From Sporomusa termitida (GTDB taxonomy: Bacteria; Bacillota; Negativicutes; Sporomusales; Sporomusaceae): a DNA stretch of 64,000 bases. The notes under the pieces are model-generated. The model was not told the DNA's origin, searched no databases, and saw only the letters and a list, made by a program, of their open reading frames with translations. Numbering within the stretch: the first letter of the stretch is position 1; the number at the start of each line of letters is the position of its first letter. Location: the NCBI RefSeq assembly GCF_007641255.1, contig NZ_CP036259.1, positions 3,412,501 to 3,476,500 of the forward strand. Reading direction: 5' to 3'. Position numbers and translations under genes: made by a program. Shown one piece after another: positions 55,582-64,000 of the stretch.

Positions 55582-56007
55582 TTATGGCATTTCACTTAAG
55601 GTCCAGTAATGATCCAGCGCCGCCATAGCTTCAACAAACTGCTCAAAGGACACCGGCTTAATAATGTAACCGGCAACATTGAGCTGATAGGCAGCAATCA
55701 CATCACATTCCTCATCAGAAGTTGTTAAAACGATCACTGGCAGGATCTTATGCTCAGGGTCCTGTCTGATTGCCCGCAAGAATTCAATCCCGTTCATGCG
55801 CGGCATATTAATGTCCAGCAAAATAATCCCCGGCCGGCCCATACCGTCAGGGCCGCTCTGCCTGCGCAGCAGGGCTAACGCCTCAACCCCGTCGCGGGCT
55901 ATGTATAGCGGATTGGTCAGGTTAATTTTTTTAAAGGCCCTCATTACATTCATGATATCCACTTCATCATCTTCCACCAGCAGTATACTCATGCTCTTAT
56001 CCCGCAT
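55582..56007 (-). CDS. single-domain response regulator (Rcp1-like)
   Basis: 141 residues. The acidic pocket is SILLVEDDEVD, the phosphoacceptor Asp is in IILLDINMPRMNG near 66, Thr in VIVLTTSDEE and Lys in GYIIKPVSFEQF. There is no output domain. The ATG at 56007 is chosen over the 64-codon-longer frame because of the ggggagg ribosome site and the family start MSILLVEDDE. It probably acts as a phospho-relay or binds a partner, possibly the EAL protein next to it. Confidence 0.9.
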   Translation of the reverse strand: MRDKSMSILLVEDDEVDIMNVMRAFKKINLTNPLYIARDGVEALALLRRQSGPDGMGRPGIILLDINMPRMNGIEFLRAIRQDPEHKILPVIVLTTSDEECDVIAAYQLNVAGYIIKPVSFEQFVEAMAALDHYWTLSEMP

Positions 56008-56101
56008 ATTGAGCCTCCCCAGCCTTTTGGTAATGGATATTCTCACCTGCGCCTGTAATTTCCTGCTGAATGGTGTCAGATTACAAGGATTTTTTACATC
56101 G

Positions 56102-56899
56102 CTATCGCAATATGTATTTTTCAATGGCTTCTGCGACCCCGTCAGCATCATTGGACAGCGTCTCGAGCCGGGCGGCCGCTTTGACGGCGGCATTGGCATT
56201 ACCCATCGCTACGCCCCAGCCGGCATATTGCACCATCGCCAAATCATTGCCGCTGTCGCCAAGCGCCATGATTTCCGCTTGCTTAATGCCCAGCCCGTCG
56301 GCCAGAAACGCCAGGGCCTGTCCTTTATTGGCCAGCGGGTCGGTAAGCTCCAGAAAAGTCGGTTTGGAAACAGCAATACTGAGTTTGCCGGCAAACGCAG
56401 CTTTTAACTGCCCGGAAATCTTTACAATCTCAGCGGGGTCGGCCATAATCAGGATCTTGCTTGGGCAGCCCGCTTCCGTGTATAAACGGTTGCCCAGCAC
56501 AACCGCCGGTACCCCGGCCAGTTCCGCATAACGCTGCGCATAATGGTTAAGCTCAGCCACATGGAGCTCATCATCGACATAGGTCTGGACATGCCAGCCC
56601 CGCTCCCGGCATAAGGCCAGGATCTGGCCGGTAAGCTCCCGGGGGACCGGTCTGTTCAGCAGTACCTCACCCGACAAACAGGACTTAATCAGCGCCCCGT
56701 TATAAGTAATAATCGGCACATCAAGCCCCAGCTGCCTGGCATAAGGCAGGGCCGAGGCGTACATCCGCCCGGTCGCAATCGTTACCATAACCCCTATTGC
56801 CACGGCCTTGCGGATCGCCGCACAGGCCCGCGGTGAAACGGCCAGCTTACTGTCCAGCAGGGTATCGTCCAAATCCAGGGCTATTAGTTTTATCTTCAT
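56102..56899 (-). CDS. Cof-type HAD phosphatase
   Basis: About 265 residues. The HAD nucleophile is in LIALDLDDTLLDSK near residue 8, motif II Thr in VTIATGRMYASAL near 41, the cap domain (C2B type) in the middle, and motif III Lys and IV Asp in ADGLGIKQAEIMALGDSGND near 210-220. Such enzymes dephosphorylate sugar phosphates and FMN. The ATG at 56899 (MKIKLIALDLDD) with aaaggag fixes the start. Confidence 0.92.
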   Translation of the reverse strand: MKIKLIALDLDDTLLDSKLAVSPRACAAIRKAVAIGVMVTIATGRMYASALPYARQLGLDVPIITYNGALIKSCLSGEVLLNRPVPRELTGQILALCRERGWHVQTYVDDELHVAELNHYAQRYAELAGVPAVVLGNRLYTEAGCPSKILIMADPAEIVKISGQLKAAFAGKLSIAVSKPTFLELTDPLANKGQALAFLADGLGIKQAEIMALGDSGNDLAMVQYAGWGVAMGNANAAVKAAARLETLSNDADGVAEAIEKYILR

Positions 56900-56979
56900 T
56901 ATTACTCTCCTTTGCTGCTTGAATAACGGCGTGGAATTCCTGGCTGCAAACCTGGTTACGGCAGTCATCACGCTATAAT

Positions 56980-57009
56980 AAAAAAGGAATTTTGCGGTTG
57001 GCAAAATCC
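56980..57009 (-). terminator. terminator of the small membrane protein gene
   Basis: On the minus strand GGATTTTGC-caacc-GCAAAATTCC followed by TTTTTTATTATAG, directly after the stop at 57018. Confidence 0.8.
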
Positions 57010-57017
57010 CATAATTT

Positions 57018-57362
57018 TTACCTGTCCTGTATCACTTTAGACAAGGTAAAGCTGCACAGAGTCATCAGCAATACGCCTGCCAGCAAGGCAATGGCACCGG
57101 TTACCTGAAACCCCGGCAGGGCCTTAACGACCATGAACGGGGTAAAGATATTGGTCATCACCGTAACGCCGCCCAGGGTCAGCATATTAAACGGCAGCTC
57201 CGCCAGGGCTAACAGCGGTCTGATGGCGGCATTGGCCAGACCGACAATCGTCGCTCCCAACAGTGTCCCGCCCAGAGTATCCACAAAAATACCCGGCAGC
57301 TGGGCCACCATGACCACCAAAATAACTGCATTGATTATGATTCGCAACAAAAAACCTGTCAC
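57018..57362 (-). CDS. phage-holin-family IV-type small membrane protein
   Basis: 114 residues with four hydrophobic segments (ITINAVILVVMVAQLPG-like first helix, GTLLGATIVGLANAAIRPLL, LTLGGVTVMTNIFTPFMVV, GAIALLAGVLLMTLCS). The IRPLL and LTLG motifs match the PF04020-type family, called phage holin by similarity but mostly chromosomal with unknown function. GTG at 57362 has an aggagggg site. No phage genes surround it. Confidence 0.8.
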   Translation of the reverse strand: MTGFLLRIIINAVILVVMVAQLPGIFVDTLGGTLLGATIVGLANAAIRPLLALAELPFNMLTLGGVTVMTNIFTPFMVVKALPGFQVTGAIALLAGVLLMTLCSFTLSKVIQDR

Positions 57363-57551
57363 CGGACTTAATCCCCTCCTGCCGAATCACCATTTCCATA
57401 TCGGACCGGTATCTATTATTATATCCCACCGGGCAAAATTCCCGCAACATTTTTTTTAGCCTGTGACTAACCGGCAGTTGGGGTTCAGACCTCACCGGCA
57501 GCTAGGTTTTCGCTATGCCGGTCCGGCAGCTATCGCCCTCATCCAGCTGCT

Positions 57552-58091
57552 TTACAGCAAACTGCCGCCGCTTTCCAGGATGAGCAGCGCTTTTTTCATC
57601 TCCAGCCCGCCCCCAAAGCCGGTAAGACGGCCATTGGCTCCCACTACCCGGTGGCACGGCACGACCAGGGGGGTGCGGTTATTATGCAGCGCCCCGCCCA
57701 CGGCCCGGCTGGCCCCGGGGTTGCCGACAGCCCGGGCAACCGCCTGATAGCTGACCGTGGTCCCATAGGGGATTTCTGCTGCCGTAAATTTAAGAACGGC
57801 TGTCTGAAAGGGGCTGTAGAACCGCCAGTCAACGGGAACCGAGAACGTGACCGGAAAGCCCTGAAAATACAGCCTCAGATCACCGGCCAGCTGCTCCGAC
57901 CACAGGCCGGCCTTATGGCCGGCAGCCAGCGGCATAACCTTGCCATTTGGGCGCTGGATATCAGCAGCCGCCAGTTGCGCCGCCGGCCGCGGAAAACCCA
58001 GGGCCCACAGGCCGGTGTCAGACCAGACGGCAGCCACCAGGCCCCAGCCGGTGGTGATGGTATTGCCATAAAGGCTTGCCGGCTCTACCAT
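57552..58091 (-). CDS. ogt: methylated-DNA-protein-cysteine methyltransferase
   Basis: 179 residues. The active-site PCHRVVGANGRLTGFGGG near residue 142 includes the alkyl-accepting Cys and the Asn hinge; the helix-turn-helix that enters DNA is at TVSYQAVARAVGNPGASRAVG. The protein transfers methyl groups from O6-methylguanine to itself. The N-terminal half is variable as usual. Its start overlaps the FMN enzyme's stop by 7 bp, so the two are co-translated. Confidence 0.93.
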   Translation of the reverse strand: MVEPASLYGNTITTGWGLVAAVWSDTGLWALGFPRPAAQLAAADIQRPNGKVMPLAAGHKAGLWSEQLAGDLRLYFQGFPVTFSVPVDWRFYSPFQTAVLKFTAAEIPYGTTVSYQAVARAVGNPGASRAVGGALHNNRTPLVVPCHRVVGANGRLTGFGGGLEMKKALLILESGGSLL

Positions 58092-59098
58092 AATATTTCC
58101 ACAGGCACATCACTCAGCCCGGCTGTACCGGTCAGGATCATCGCCGCACTAAGCTCAGCTTTATATTTATTAAGAACAAACGCTACCCCGTCAGCACCGC
58201 CGCCTACCGCCGCAATCGCCAGCGGCCGGCCCAGCAGCACGGCATCAGCGCCCAGGGCCAGCATCTTCAAAACATCAGTCCCGCTTCTGATACCGCCGTC
58301 CACCAGGACTGTCATCTTGCCTTTGACGGCTTCAGCCACATAAGGCAGCACTTCAGCTGTACCGGGTGTATGATCAAGCGCCCGCCCCCCATGATTGGAA
58401 ACAACAATGGCATCAACCCCGGCCTGCCAACAGGCTTCGGCATCATCAGGGGTCATGATCCCTTTGACAATAAACGGAATGGGCGTATGGTTCTTAATGT
58501 ATGCAAGCTCCTGAATGGTTTTGGGGCCTACAGGCTGACCGGCATTGGTCATATTCACCAGGGCGGCGGCGTCAATATCCATACCGAAAGCCGGGGCCCC
58601 GGCCGCGGCGGCCTGTTTGGCCAGCTCCACGATTTTATCGGTGTCCCGCGGCTTAATAACCGGTATGCCCCAGCCATCCTCACGGCCAATGGCATCCAGG
58701 CCGGCATCAAAGACAACCGGCACCGGGCCGTCGCCGGTCATGCCGATCGTGCCTGCCTGCCGGCAGCCGCTGATGATCGCGGCGGTGTATTCCGCCTCCG
58801 CCATGGCCCCATTCATATTAAGGGCAATACCGCCGATGGCGGCACCAATCACCGGCAGCGCCAAATCCAATCCCAGAATACGGCAGGCCAGATCCGGCTT
58901 CTTCACACTGTGAACGGTCCTTAAGTTCAGCCGGCATTCAGCCAGCGCCTGTATATTATGACGAAAGGCTGCACCTGTACCCAGGCCGCCCATACCAGGC
59001 ACCTCGCCGGCACAGATAGTCCCGTTGCACACCGGGCACACCCGGCAGGCGCCGCGAAACCTTGCTTTCGCTGACCTGTGAATTGTATTTATATCCAT
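58085..59098 (-). CDS. FMN-dependent alpha-hydroxy-acid dehydrogenase
   Basis: 337-residue TIM-barrel flavoprotein. It carries the family's VVSNHGGRALDHTPG loop near 240 with catalytic His/Arg-equivalents, IPFIVKGIMTPDDAE near 210, and VDGGIRSGTDVLKMLALGADAVLLGRP at the C-terminus. The N-terminal CPVCNGTICAGEVPGMGG motif, with two cysteine pairs, is typical of an anaerobe subgroup rather than plant glycolate oxidase. Substrate probably L-lactate or a related 2-hydroxy acid. It is transcribed before ogt. Confidence 0.88.
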   Translation of the reverse strand: MDINTIHRSAKARFRGACRVCPVCNGTICAGEVPGMGGLGTGAAFRHNIQALAECRLNLRTVHSVKKPDLACRILGLDLALPVIGAAIGGIALNMNGAMAEAEYTAAIISGCRQAGTIGMTGDGPVPVVFDAGLDAIGREDGWGIPVIKPRDTDKIVELAKQAAAAGAPAFGMDIDAAALVNMTNAGQPVGPKTIQELAYIKNHTPIPFIVKGIMTPDDAEACWQAGVDAIVVSNHGGRALDHTPGTAEVLPYVAEAVKGKMTVLVDGGIRSGTDVLKMLALGADAVLLGRPLAIAAVGGGADGVAFVLNKYKAELSAAMILTGTAGLSDVPVEILW

Positions 59099-59247
59099 AC
59101 AGATTCCCTCCCCAGTGAAACATTTGTCTTTTGTTGAAATTCTTTTTTAGCCGGTAAATTCCTGCCGAACGGTGGCTAACAGGTATAAATTTTATTAACC
59201 TGACCATATTACAATTAAGACAACCGTTGAGTTGAGGAGGTCATGTT

Positions 59248-59787
59248 ATGACTGTGATGGACAAAATTAATTCGCAAACCCGCACGATTATCAATTCCAT
59301 TTTTGACAAAGAGCCCTTAAACTACATTGAGGCTGCCGGCTTATACGGCGTCGTTGCTCAGGGCCGCTTCAACATCTCGCTCCTGCAGGTGATGTACAAT
59401 CATACCAATGACCCGGAGCTTAAGGCCCTTGTTAAGGAAGCGATTGACCAGCATGTGGCAATGACTATCGAAAAGGCGGAAGACAAGCTGGCCAGCACTG
59501 ATGGCCACACACCGGGTTTCCATTTTATCAAACGCAACCTGCACGATTCACCGCTTAATATCCCGGACGATGCCCGGCTGACCGACAGGGAAATCGCCAT
59601 TGCCGTCGGCACAATGGCCAAGGCTTCGCAAGCGGTCATCCTGACCGGCCTGCACCAGTCCTATCAGCTGGATGTCGCCCTCATGTACCGTAAGGCCCTG
59701 GATGACGGCCTGGACTTTGACTACCGCTTATTACAGCTTATGCTGAAAAAAGGCTGGCTGCCGCATCTTAATAAAATTTCTCATTAG
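59248..59787 (+). CDS. DUF3231-like helical protein
   Basis: 179 residues on the plus strand with ggaggtcat upstream. It is mostly alpha-helical: YGVVAQGRFNISLLQVMYNH, KALVKEAIDQHVAMTIEKAE, and ASQAVILTGLHQSYQLDVAL. His residues (ex. HVAMTIE, LHQSY) suggest a ferritin-like helical bundle, as in DUF3231 and coat-F-type proteins seen in spore-formers. Function unknown. The 280-bp repeat follows its stop. Confidence 0.65.
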   Translation: MTVMDKINSQTRTIINSIFDKEPLNYIEAAGLYGVVAQGRFNISLLQVMYNHTNDPELKALVKEAIDQHVAMTIEKAEDKLASTDGHTPGFHFIKRNLHDSPLNIPDDARLTDREIAIAVGTMAKASQAVILTGLHQSYQLDVALMYRKALDDGLDFDYRLLQLMLKKGWLPHLNKISH

Positions 59788-59826
59788 TTCTCTCTTTAGT
59801 AGCTTGTCAGCCCTAAAACGGTGGAA

Positions 59827-60109
59827 TAAAGGGCTTGGTTTTACTTTTGGCATTGCCCCAAAAGTAACAAAAAGTCTAGGCCCAGAGCCTCCAAAAGCTG
59901 AAAAGCCGGGCGGTATTCCTAAAATCCGAAACTCGCTGCGCTCAAACAGTACGGATTTCTTAACGGCATACCGCCCGGCTTTTCTCCTGCGGAACGCTTT
60001 TTCCGGCAAAGGGCCGGGGGGGTTACCGGGGGTGCGGGGGCACCGTCTCTGCTCAAGCTGGGCATTGACCTTGGTCCCCTTATTTTATAAGGACTTTCAG
60101 CCTCGCAAA
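59827..60109. repeat. dispersed intergenic repeat, copy 2 (about 280 bp)
   Basis: The second copy of 19425-19701. The outer arms aaaagccgggcggtat (59901-59916) and complement (59968-59983) are unchanged, and the 58-nt interior is identical apart from flank differences. The right flank is more divergent (runs of g around 60018). Confidence 0.9.
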
Positions 60110-60131
60110 ATTTATAAATTCTCATAGTATA

Positions 60132-60160
60132 AAAAAAGTCGCGCCCGGCGCGACTTTTTT
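60132..60160. terminator. bidirectional terminator of rubredoxin
   Basis: AAAAAAGTCGCGC-ccg-GCGCGACTTTTTT works on both strands; it lies just after the rubredoxin stop and after the repeat. Confidence 0.85.
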
Positions 60161-60167
60161 CTATCTA

Positions 60168-60326
60168 TTACAGCTTCTCAAACTGATCTTTGCCTACCCC
60201 GCAAATCGGGCACTGCCAATCCTCGGGAACATCGGCAAAGGCCGTTCCCGGTTTAACGCCATGGTCCAGATCACCCTCTGCTGGATCATATTCATAACCG
60301 CATACCATACACTTATATTTTTCCAC
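60168..60326 (-). CDS. rubredoxin
   Basis: 52 residues, starting at GTG 60326 with gaggag upstream. The two CxxCG knuckles (CMVCGYEY near residue 6 and CPICGVGK near 39) bind one iron as Fe(Cys)4; [17 protein letters not shown] and DVPEDWQCP are classical rubredoxin segments. It carries single electrons to oxygen- or superoxide-reducing enzymes in anaerobes. Stop TAA at 60170-60168. Confidence 0.97.
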   Translation of the reverse strand: MEKYKCMVCGYEYDPAEGDLDHGVKPGTAFADVPEDWQCPICGVGKDQFEKL

Positions 60327-60401
60327 TGACAATCACTCCTCTTCGCTAATTGAAATGCCTGTCTATATTTTACTATTTATGGAACAGGATTGCAAACTAA
60401 A

Positions 60402-62216
60402 TTACCGGCGGAAAAAGTTATACACCGCCTCGGCGGCCGGTGTGCTCATCCCCTCTACCTTTGTCAGTTCGGGGATTGCCGCGGCTTTAATCTTAGCCAG
60501 GCTGCCAAAGTGATCCCACAGGGCTTTGCGCCGTTTGGGACCAATGCCGGGGATATGGTCAAGAACGGACACCAGGTTCCGTTTCGAGCGCAGCTGCCGG
60601 TGATAGGTAATGGCAAAGCGGTGGGCCTCATCGCGAATGCGCTGCACCAGATACAGTGACTGGGAATGGCGCGGCAGGATCACCGGCTCGCTGCTGCCCT
60701 CGCAAAAAATATGCTCAAATTCTTTGGCCAGACCAACAACCGGTACTGTACTAAGCCCGGCCGCGCGAATCACCGGCAGGGCGGAGCTAAGCTGGCCCTT
60801 GCCGCCGTCAATAATGATTAAATCGGGAACAGGGCCTTTGGTAAGCGCCTCCCGGTATCGCCGCCCCACGACCTCCTGCATCGACTTAAAATCATCAGGC
60901 TTGCCCTCCACTGTTTTCAGCTTATAGCGGCGATACTCATTTTTGTTCGGCTGTCCGCCCTCAAATACCACCATGGAGGCTACCGTTTCCGAACCCTGAA
61001 TATGGGAGATGTCAAAACACTCAATCCGGTCAGGAGCTGCCGGCAGACCTAAATAGTGTCCAAGTTCAGCCGCCGCCCCGGTTGTTTTGTCAAAGTCAGC
61101 CTCCTGCCGCACGGCCTGCTCCTGCAATACATTGGCCGCATTGCCTGCCGCCATATTGACCAGATCCTTTTTCGTCCCCCGTTTCGGTGTTTCCACCTGC
61201 ACACGGCTGCCTTTGACTGAACTCAGCCAGTCTGACAGGAGCTGCTGCTCAGCCACAGCCAGCGGCAGCAGGATTTCCCGGGGAATAAACGCTGCCTTAC
61301 TATAATACTGCTTGAGAAAAGCCGCCAGGATAGCCTCATCGGTCTCATCTTCGCCACCAGCCAGCATAAAGTGGTCGCGGCCCACCATTTTACCGCTGCG
61401 GATAAAGAAAACCTGGGCGCAAATGCCGGCGGCCGACCGGGCCAGGCCGACCGCATCCTGATCACCGCTGCCTGTAACAATATTTTGCTTTTCGATAATC
61501 TTTTCCACCGCCGTGAGCTGGTCACGCAGCCTGGCGGCCTGTTCAAACGCCAGTTCCGCCGCCGCCGCCGCCATAAGCCGCCGGAGGTTTTTAACAACAG
61601 CATCACTGCGGCCTTCCAGAAACAGCCCCACCGCCTTAATCATCTCCCCGTAGGCGGCCTGATCGATCTTACCGGCACAGGGAGCCAGGCAGCGTTTAAT
61701 ATGATGTTCAAGACAAGGCCGCTTCGCATCAAGCCGCCGGCAGGAGCGCAGCGGAAACAGCGTCTTCAGCAGCCGCAGGGTTTCATGTACGGCCCCGGCA
61801 CTGGTATAGGGACCAAAGTAGCGGGCCCCGTCCTTAACCACCTTACGGGTGGCATACACCCGCGGATAGTCCTCCTTGGTCACCTTAATATACGGATAGG
61901 TTTTATCATCCCGGAGACTGATATTGTATTTGGGCCGGTGTTTTTTGATCAGATTGCATTCCAGGATCAGGGCTTCAATCTCCGAGGCGGTAATGATGTA
62001 TTCCAGATCGGCAATCCGCGCTACCAACGCCAGTACTTTCGGCGCCTGCTTGCGGCTGGACTGGAAATAGGAACGCACCCGGTTTTTCAGATTGACAGCC
62101 TTGCCGACATAGATAATCCGGTCTTTATTGTCCTTCATCAGATAAACACCGGGTTTATCAGGCAGCAGCGCCAATTTTTCCTCAACAACAGCAGCAATGG
62201 TAGAAATAGCCGGCAC
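60402..62216 (-). CDS. uvrC: excinuclease ABC subunit C
   Basis: 604 residues of usual length. The N-terminal GIY-YIG nuclease (PGVYLMKDNKDRIIYVGKA near 20) makes the 3' cut. A UvrB-binding UVR motif lies in the middle (LAFEQAARLRDQLTAVEKII near 220). The RNase-H-like 5' nuclease domain starts about 380 (IECFDISHIQGSETVASMV; IIDGGKGQL), and two helix-hairpin-helix motifs end the protein (LDHIPGIGPKRRKAL; LTKVEGMSTPAAEAVYNFF). It is 6 bp after uvrA. Confidence 0.97.
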   Translation of the reverse strand: MPAISTIAAVVEEKLALLPDKPGVYLMKDNKDRIIYVGKAVNLKNRVRSYFQSSRKQAPKVLALVARIADLEYIITASEIEALILECNLIKKHRPKYNISLRDDKTYPYIKVTKEDYPRVYATRKVVKDGARYFGPYTSAGAVHETLRLLKTLFPLRSCRRLDAKRPCLEHHIKRCLAPCAGKIDQAAYGEMIKAVGLFLEGRSDAVVKNLRRLMAAAAAELAFEQAARLRDQLTAVEKIIEKQNIVTGSGDQDAVGLARSAAGICAQVFFIRSGKMVGRDHFMLAGGEDETDEAILAAFLKQYYSKAAFIPREILLPLAVAEQQLLSDWLSSVKGSRVQVETPKRGTKKDLVNMAAGNAANVLQEQAVRQEADFDKTTGAAAELGHYLGLPAAPDRIECFDISHIQGSETVASMVVFEGGQPNKNEYRRYKLKTVEGKPDDFKSMQEVVGRRYREALTKGPVPDLIIIDGGKGQLSSALPVIRAAGLSTVPVVGLAKEFEHIFCEGSSEPVILPRHSQSLYLVQRIRDEAHRFAITYHRQLRSKRNLVSVLDHIPGIGPKRRKALWDHFGSLAKIKAAAIPELTKVEGMSTPAAEAVYNFFRR

Positions 62217-62222
62217 CCTCCC

Positions 62223-64000
62223 TTACTGCCGCGGTCCCCGTGCTAACACCGGGGCCAGATAATGACCGGTATAGGACTGGGGCACAGCCACCACCTGCTC
62301 CGGTGTGCCCTGGGCAACAATCGTCCCGCCCCGGTTACCGCCCTCCGGGCCCAGGTCAATAACATAATCGGCAGTCTTGATTACATCCAGGTTGTGTTCA
62401 ATCACGATTACCGTATCACCGCCGTCGACCAGCCGCTGCAATACCTCCAGCAGCTTGTGGATATCGGCAGTATGCAGTCCGGTCGTCGGTTCATCCAGAA
62501 TATACAGGGTCTTACCGGTACTGCGGCGGGCCAGCTCAGTCGCCAGCTTAATCCGCTGGGCTTCGCCGCCTGACAGCTGGGTAGCCGGCTGTCCCAGTTT
62601 GATATACCCCAGACCAACATCCTGCAGGACCTGCAGCTTGCGGTGGATCTTGGGGATGTTCTGGAAAAACTCAACCGCTTCATCCACAACCATAGCCAGC
62701 ACATTGGCAATACTTTTGCCTTTATAGCGGACCTCCAGGGTCTCCCGGTTATACCTGGCCCCTTTACAAACCTCGCAGGGCACATACACATCAGGTAAAA
62801 AGTGCATCTCGATCTTGATAATACCGTCGCCTTTACAGGCCTCGCAGCGGCCGCCCTTGACATTAAAGCTGAACCGGCCCGGTTTATAGCCCCGCATCTT
62901 GGCTTCCGGCGTCTGGCTGAATACCTCCCGGATATTATCAAACAGGCTGGTATAGGTTGCCGGATTGGAACGCGGCGTACGGCCAATGGGCGACTGGTCG
63001 ATATCAATAATTTTGTCAATATATTCCAGGCCGCGCAGACCTTCATGCGCCCCGGGCCGGGCATGGCTGCCGCGATACAGCTGACTGGCCAGGCCTTTAT
63101 AGAGAATCTCATTCACCAGGGTGCTTTTGCCGGAGCCGGACACCCCGGTAACGGCGGTAAATACCCCGAGGGGAAAGCGGGCGTTCAGTTTTTTCAGGTT
63201 GTTCTCCCGGGCGCCGATAATCTCCACCCATTTGCCATTGGGCTGACGCCTCACCGCCGGGACCGGAATGGCTTTACGGCCGCTCAGGTACTGGCCGGTG
63301 ACCGATTCGGCGCAGGCTTTTATCTCTGCCACCGTGCCCTGGGCGACAACCGTGCCGCCGCCGGCCCCGGCCACCGGGCCGATATCAATAATGTGATCGG
63401 CGGCATACATGGTATCCTCATCATGTTCCACCACCAGCAGCGTATTGCCCAGGTCCCGCATGTGCTTCAGGGTAGCCAGCAGCCGGTTGTTGTCGCGCTG
63501 ATGCAGGCCAATGCTGGGCTCATCCAGGATATAGAGCACCCCCACCAGCCCTGAACCAATCTGGGTGGCCAGCCGGATGCGCTGGGCTTCCCCGCCGGAA
63601 AGCGTACCGGCCGCCCGGTCCAGGGTCAGATAATCGAGGCCGACATTGAGTAAAAAACCCAGCCGGGCATTAATTTCTTTGAGGATTTGATTGGCAATCA
63701 CCGCTTCGCGGGCCGTCAGTTCAAGTTGGCCAAAGAACTCTTTCGATTCCGCTACCGTCATCCGGGTCACTTCATTGATATTCCTGGTACCGATCCGGAC
63801 TGCCAGCGCTTCCGGCTTCAGCCGCGCCCCCTTGCAGGCCGGGCAGGGCTTGGAGCTCATATACTCTTCAATCTCTTCCCGGGCCCAGTCGGAGGTTGAT
63901 TCACGGTGGCGGCGGGACAACAGGGGGATAACCCCTTCAAAAGTCGAATGATAGGTTTTGGTTTCACCATACATATTCTCATAGCGGAATGTAAATCTTG
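62223..64000 (-). CDS. uvrA: excinuclease ABC subunit A, N-terminus beyond the window
   Basis: The last about 593 residues of UvrA (full length about 940). The frame is open to the window edge, so the 5' end is missing. Seen are the first ABC module's zinc finger CPACKGARL, its signature [21 protein letters not shown] and Walker [12 protein letters not shown]; then the second module's Walker [13 protein letters not shown] near two fifths of the visible part, the zinc finger [13 protein letters not shown], signature [15 protein letters not shown] and Walker [13 protein letters not shown]. UvrA finds bulky DNA damage and loads UvrB. Confidence 0.97.
   Translation of the reverse strand, partial: RFTFRYENMYGETKTYHSTFEGVIPLLSRRHRESTSDWAREEIEEYMSSKPCPACKGARLKPEALAVRIGTRNINEVTRMTVAESKEFFGQLELTAREAVIANQILKEINARLGFLLNVGLDYLTLDRAAGTLSGGEAQRIRLATQIGSGLVGVLYILDEPSIGLHQRDNNRLLATLKHMRDLGNTLLVVEHDEDTMYAADHIIDIGPVAGAGGGTVVAQGTVAEIKACAESVTGQYLSGRKAIPVPAVRRQPNGKWVEIIGARENNLKKLNARFPLGVFTAVTGVSGSGKSTLVNEILYKGLASQLYRGSHARPGAHEGLRGLEYIDKIIDIDQSPIGRTPRSNPATYTSLFDNIREVFSQTPEAKMRGYKPGRFSFNVKGGRCEACKGDGIIKIEMHFLPDVYVPCEVCKGARYNRETLEVRYKGKSIANVLAMVVDEAVEFFQNIPKIHRKLQVLQDVGLGYIKLGQPATQLSGGEAQRIKLATELARRSTGKTLYILDEPTTGLHTADIHKLLEVLQRLVDGGDTVIVIEHNLDVIKTADYVIDLGPEGGNRGGTIVAQGTPEQVVAVPQSYTGHYLAPVLARGPRQ

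Noticed and set aside
57018-57362. Evidence of a prophage from the holin-family protein
   Set aside because: No other phage gene lies nearby, and this protein family is commonly chromosomal.

Overview
The window looks like chromosomal DNA of an endospore-forming, Gram-negative-walled Firmicute of the Sporomusaceae/Negativicutes type. This is an inference from gene content and order: rpoN-cggR-gap-pgk-tpiA-gpmI-eno, rapZ-yvcK-whiA, the SCIFF peptide with its radical-SAM maturase, a K+-type membrane pyrophosphatase, hypFCDE, tmRNA next to rnr-smpB, and moderate-to-high GC. No species can be named. Nearly every gene lies on the minus strand.

Layout. (1) 1-7.3 kb is a decaying accessory region: a broken NitT/TauT-type permease, an M20 peptidase fragment, a complete NitT/TauT ABC operon with a QueG-like Fe-S protein, and a degenerate group II intron set in a REP-like repeat. 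(2) 7.3-18.7 kb is catabolic: a LOG-family protein; an M20 amidohydrolase, a DcuC-type carrier and an unusual regulator downstream of a ykkC-class (probably guanidine-I) riboswitch; a tripartite tricarboxylate transporter operon with a 2-hydroxyacid dehydrogenase; a glyoxalase-like protein; and a small helical protein. (3) 18.7-24 kb is an A+T-richer island next to tmRNA: a candidate small RNA, a 280-bp dispersed repeat, two displaced copies of a tmRNA-3'-end-like sequence with a terminator, an attenuated EamA transporter, a PIN/DUF2442 cassette, a decayed MNT/HEPN pair and an HNH protein. (4) 24-40.6 kb is core: smpB, rnr, thioesterase, carboxylesterase, hppA, secG, the lower-glycolysis operon under CggR, and rpoN. 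(5) 40.7-48.2 kb holds hypFCDE, the SCIFF maturase and its 46-residue precursor, and an unknown secreted protein. (6) 48.4-64 kb holds whiA-yvcK-rapZ, a chemoreceptor with an attenuated leader, c-di-GMP and response-regulator genes, repair genes (ogt, uvrC, uvrA), rubredoxin and a second copy of the 280-bp repeat.

How the parts relate. tmRNA, SmpB and RNase R form the trans-translation set. The five glycolytic enzymes sit behind CggR, whose own promoter region carries two CGGGAC half-sites exactly 20 bp apart. hypFCDE build the Fe(CN)2CO group of [NiFe] hydrogenase. The most unusual finding is the ykkC-class riboswitch, which has a near-consensus promoter and terminator and sits in front of a regulator, DcuC-like carrier and M20 amidohydrolase, a set not typical of known ykkC regulons. 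Next come the tmRNA-associated island with displaced terminator copies, several leader attenuators, and two kinds of structured intergenic repeat.
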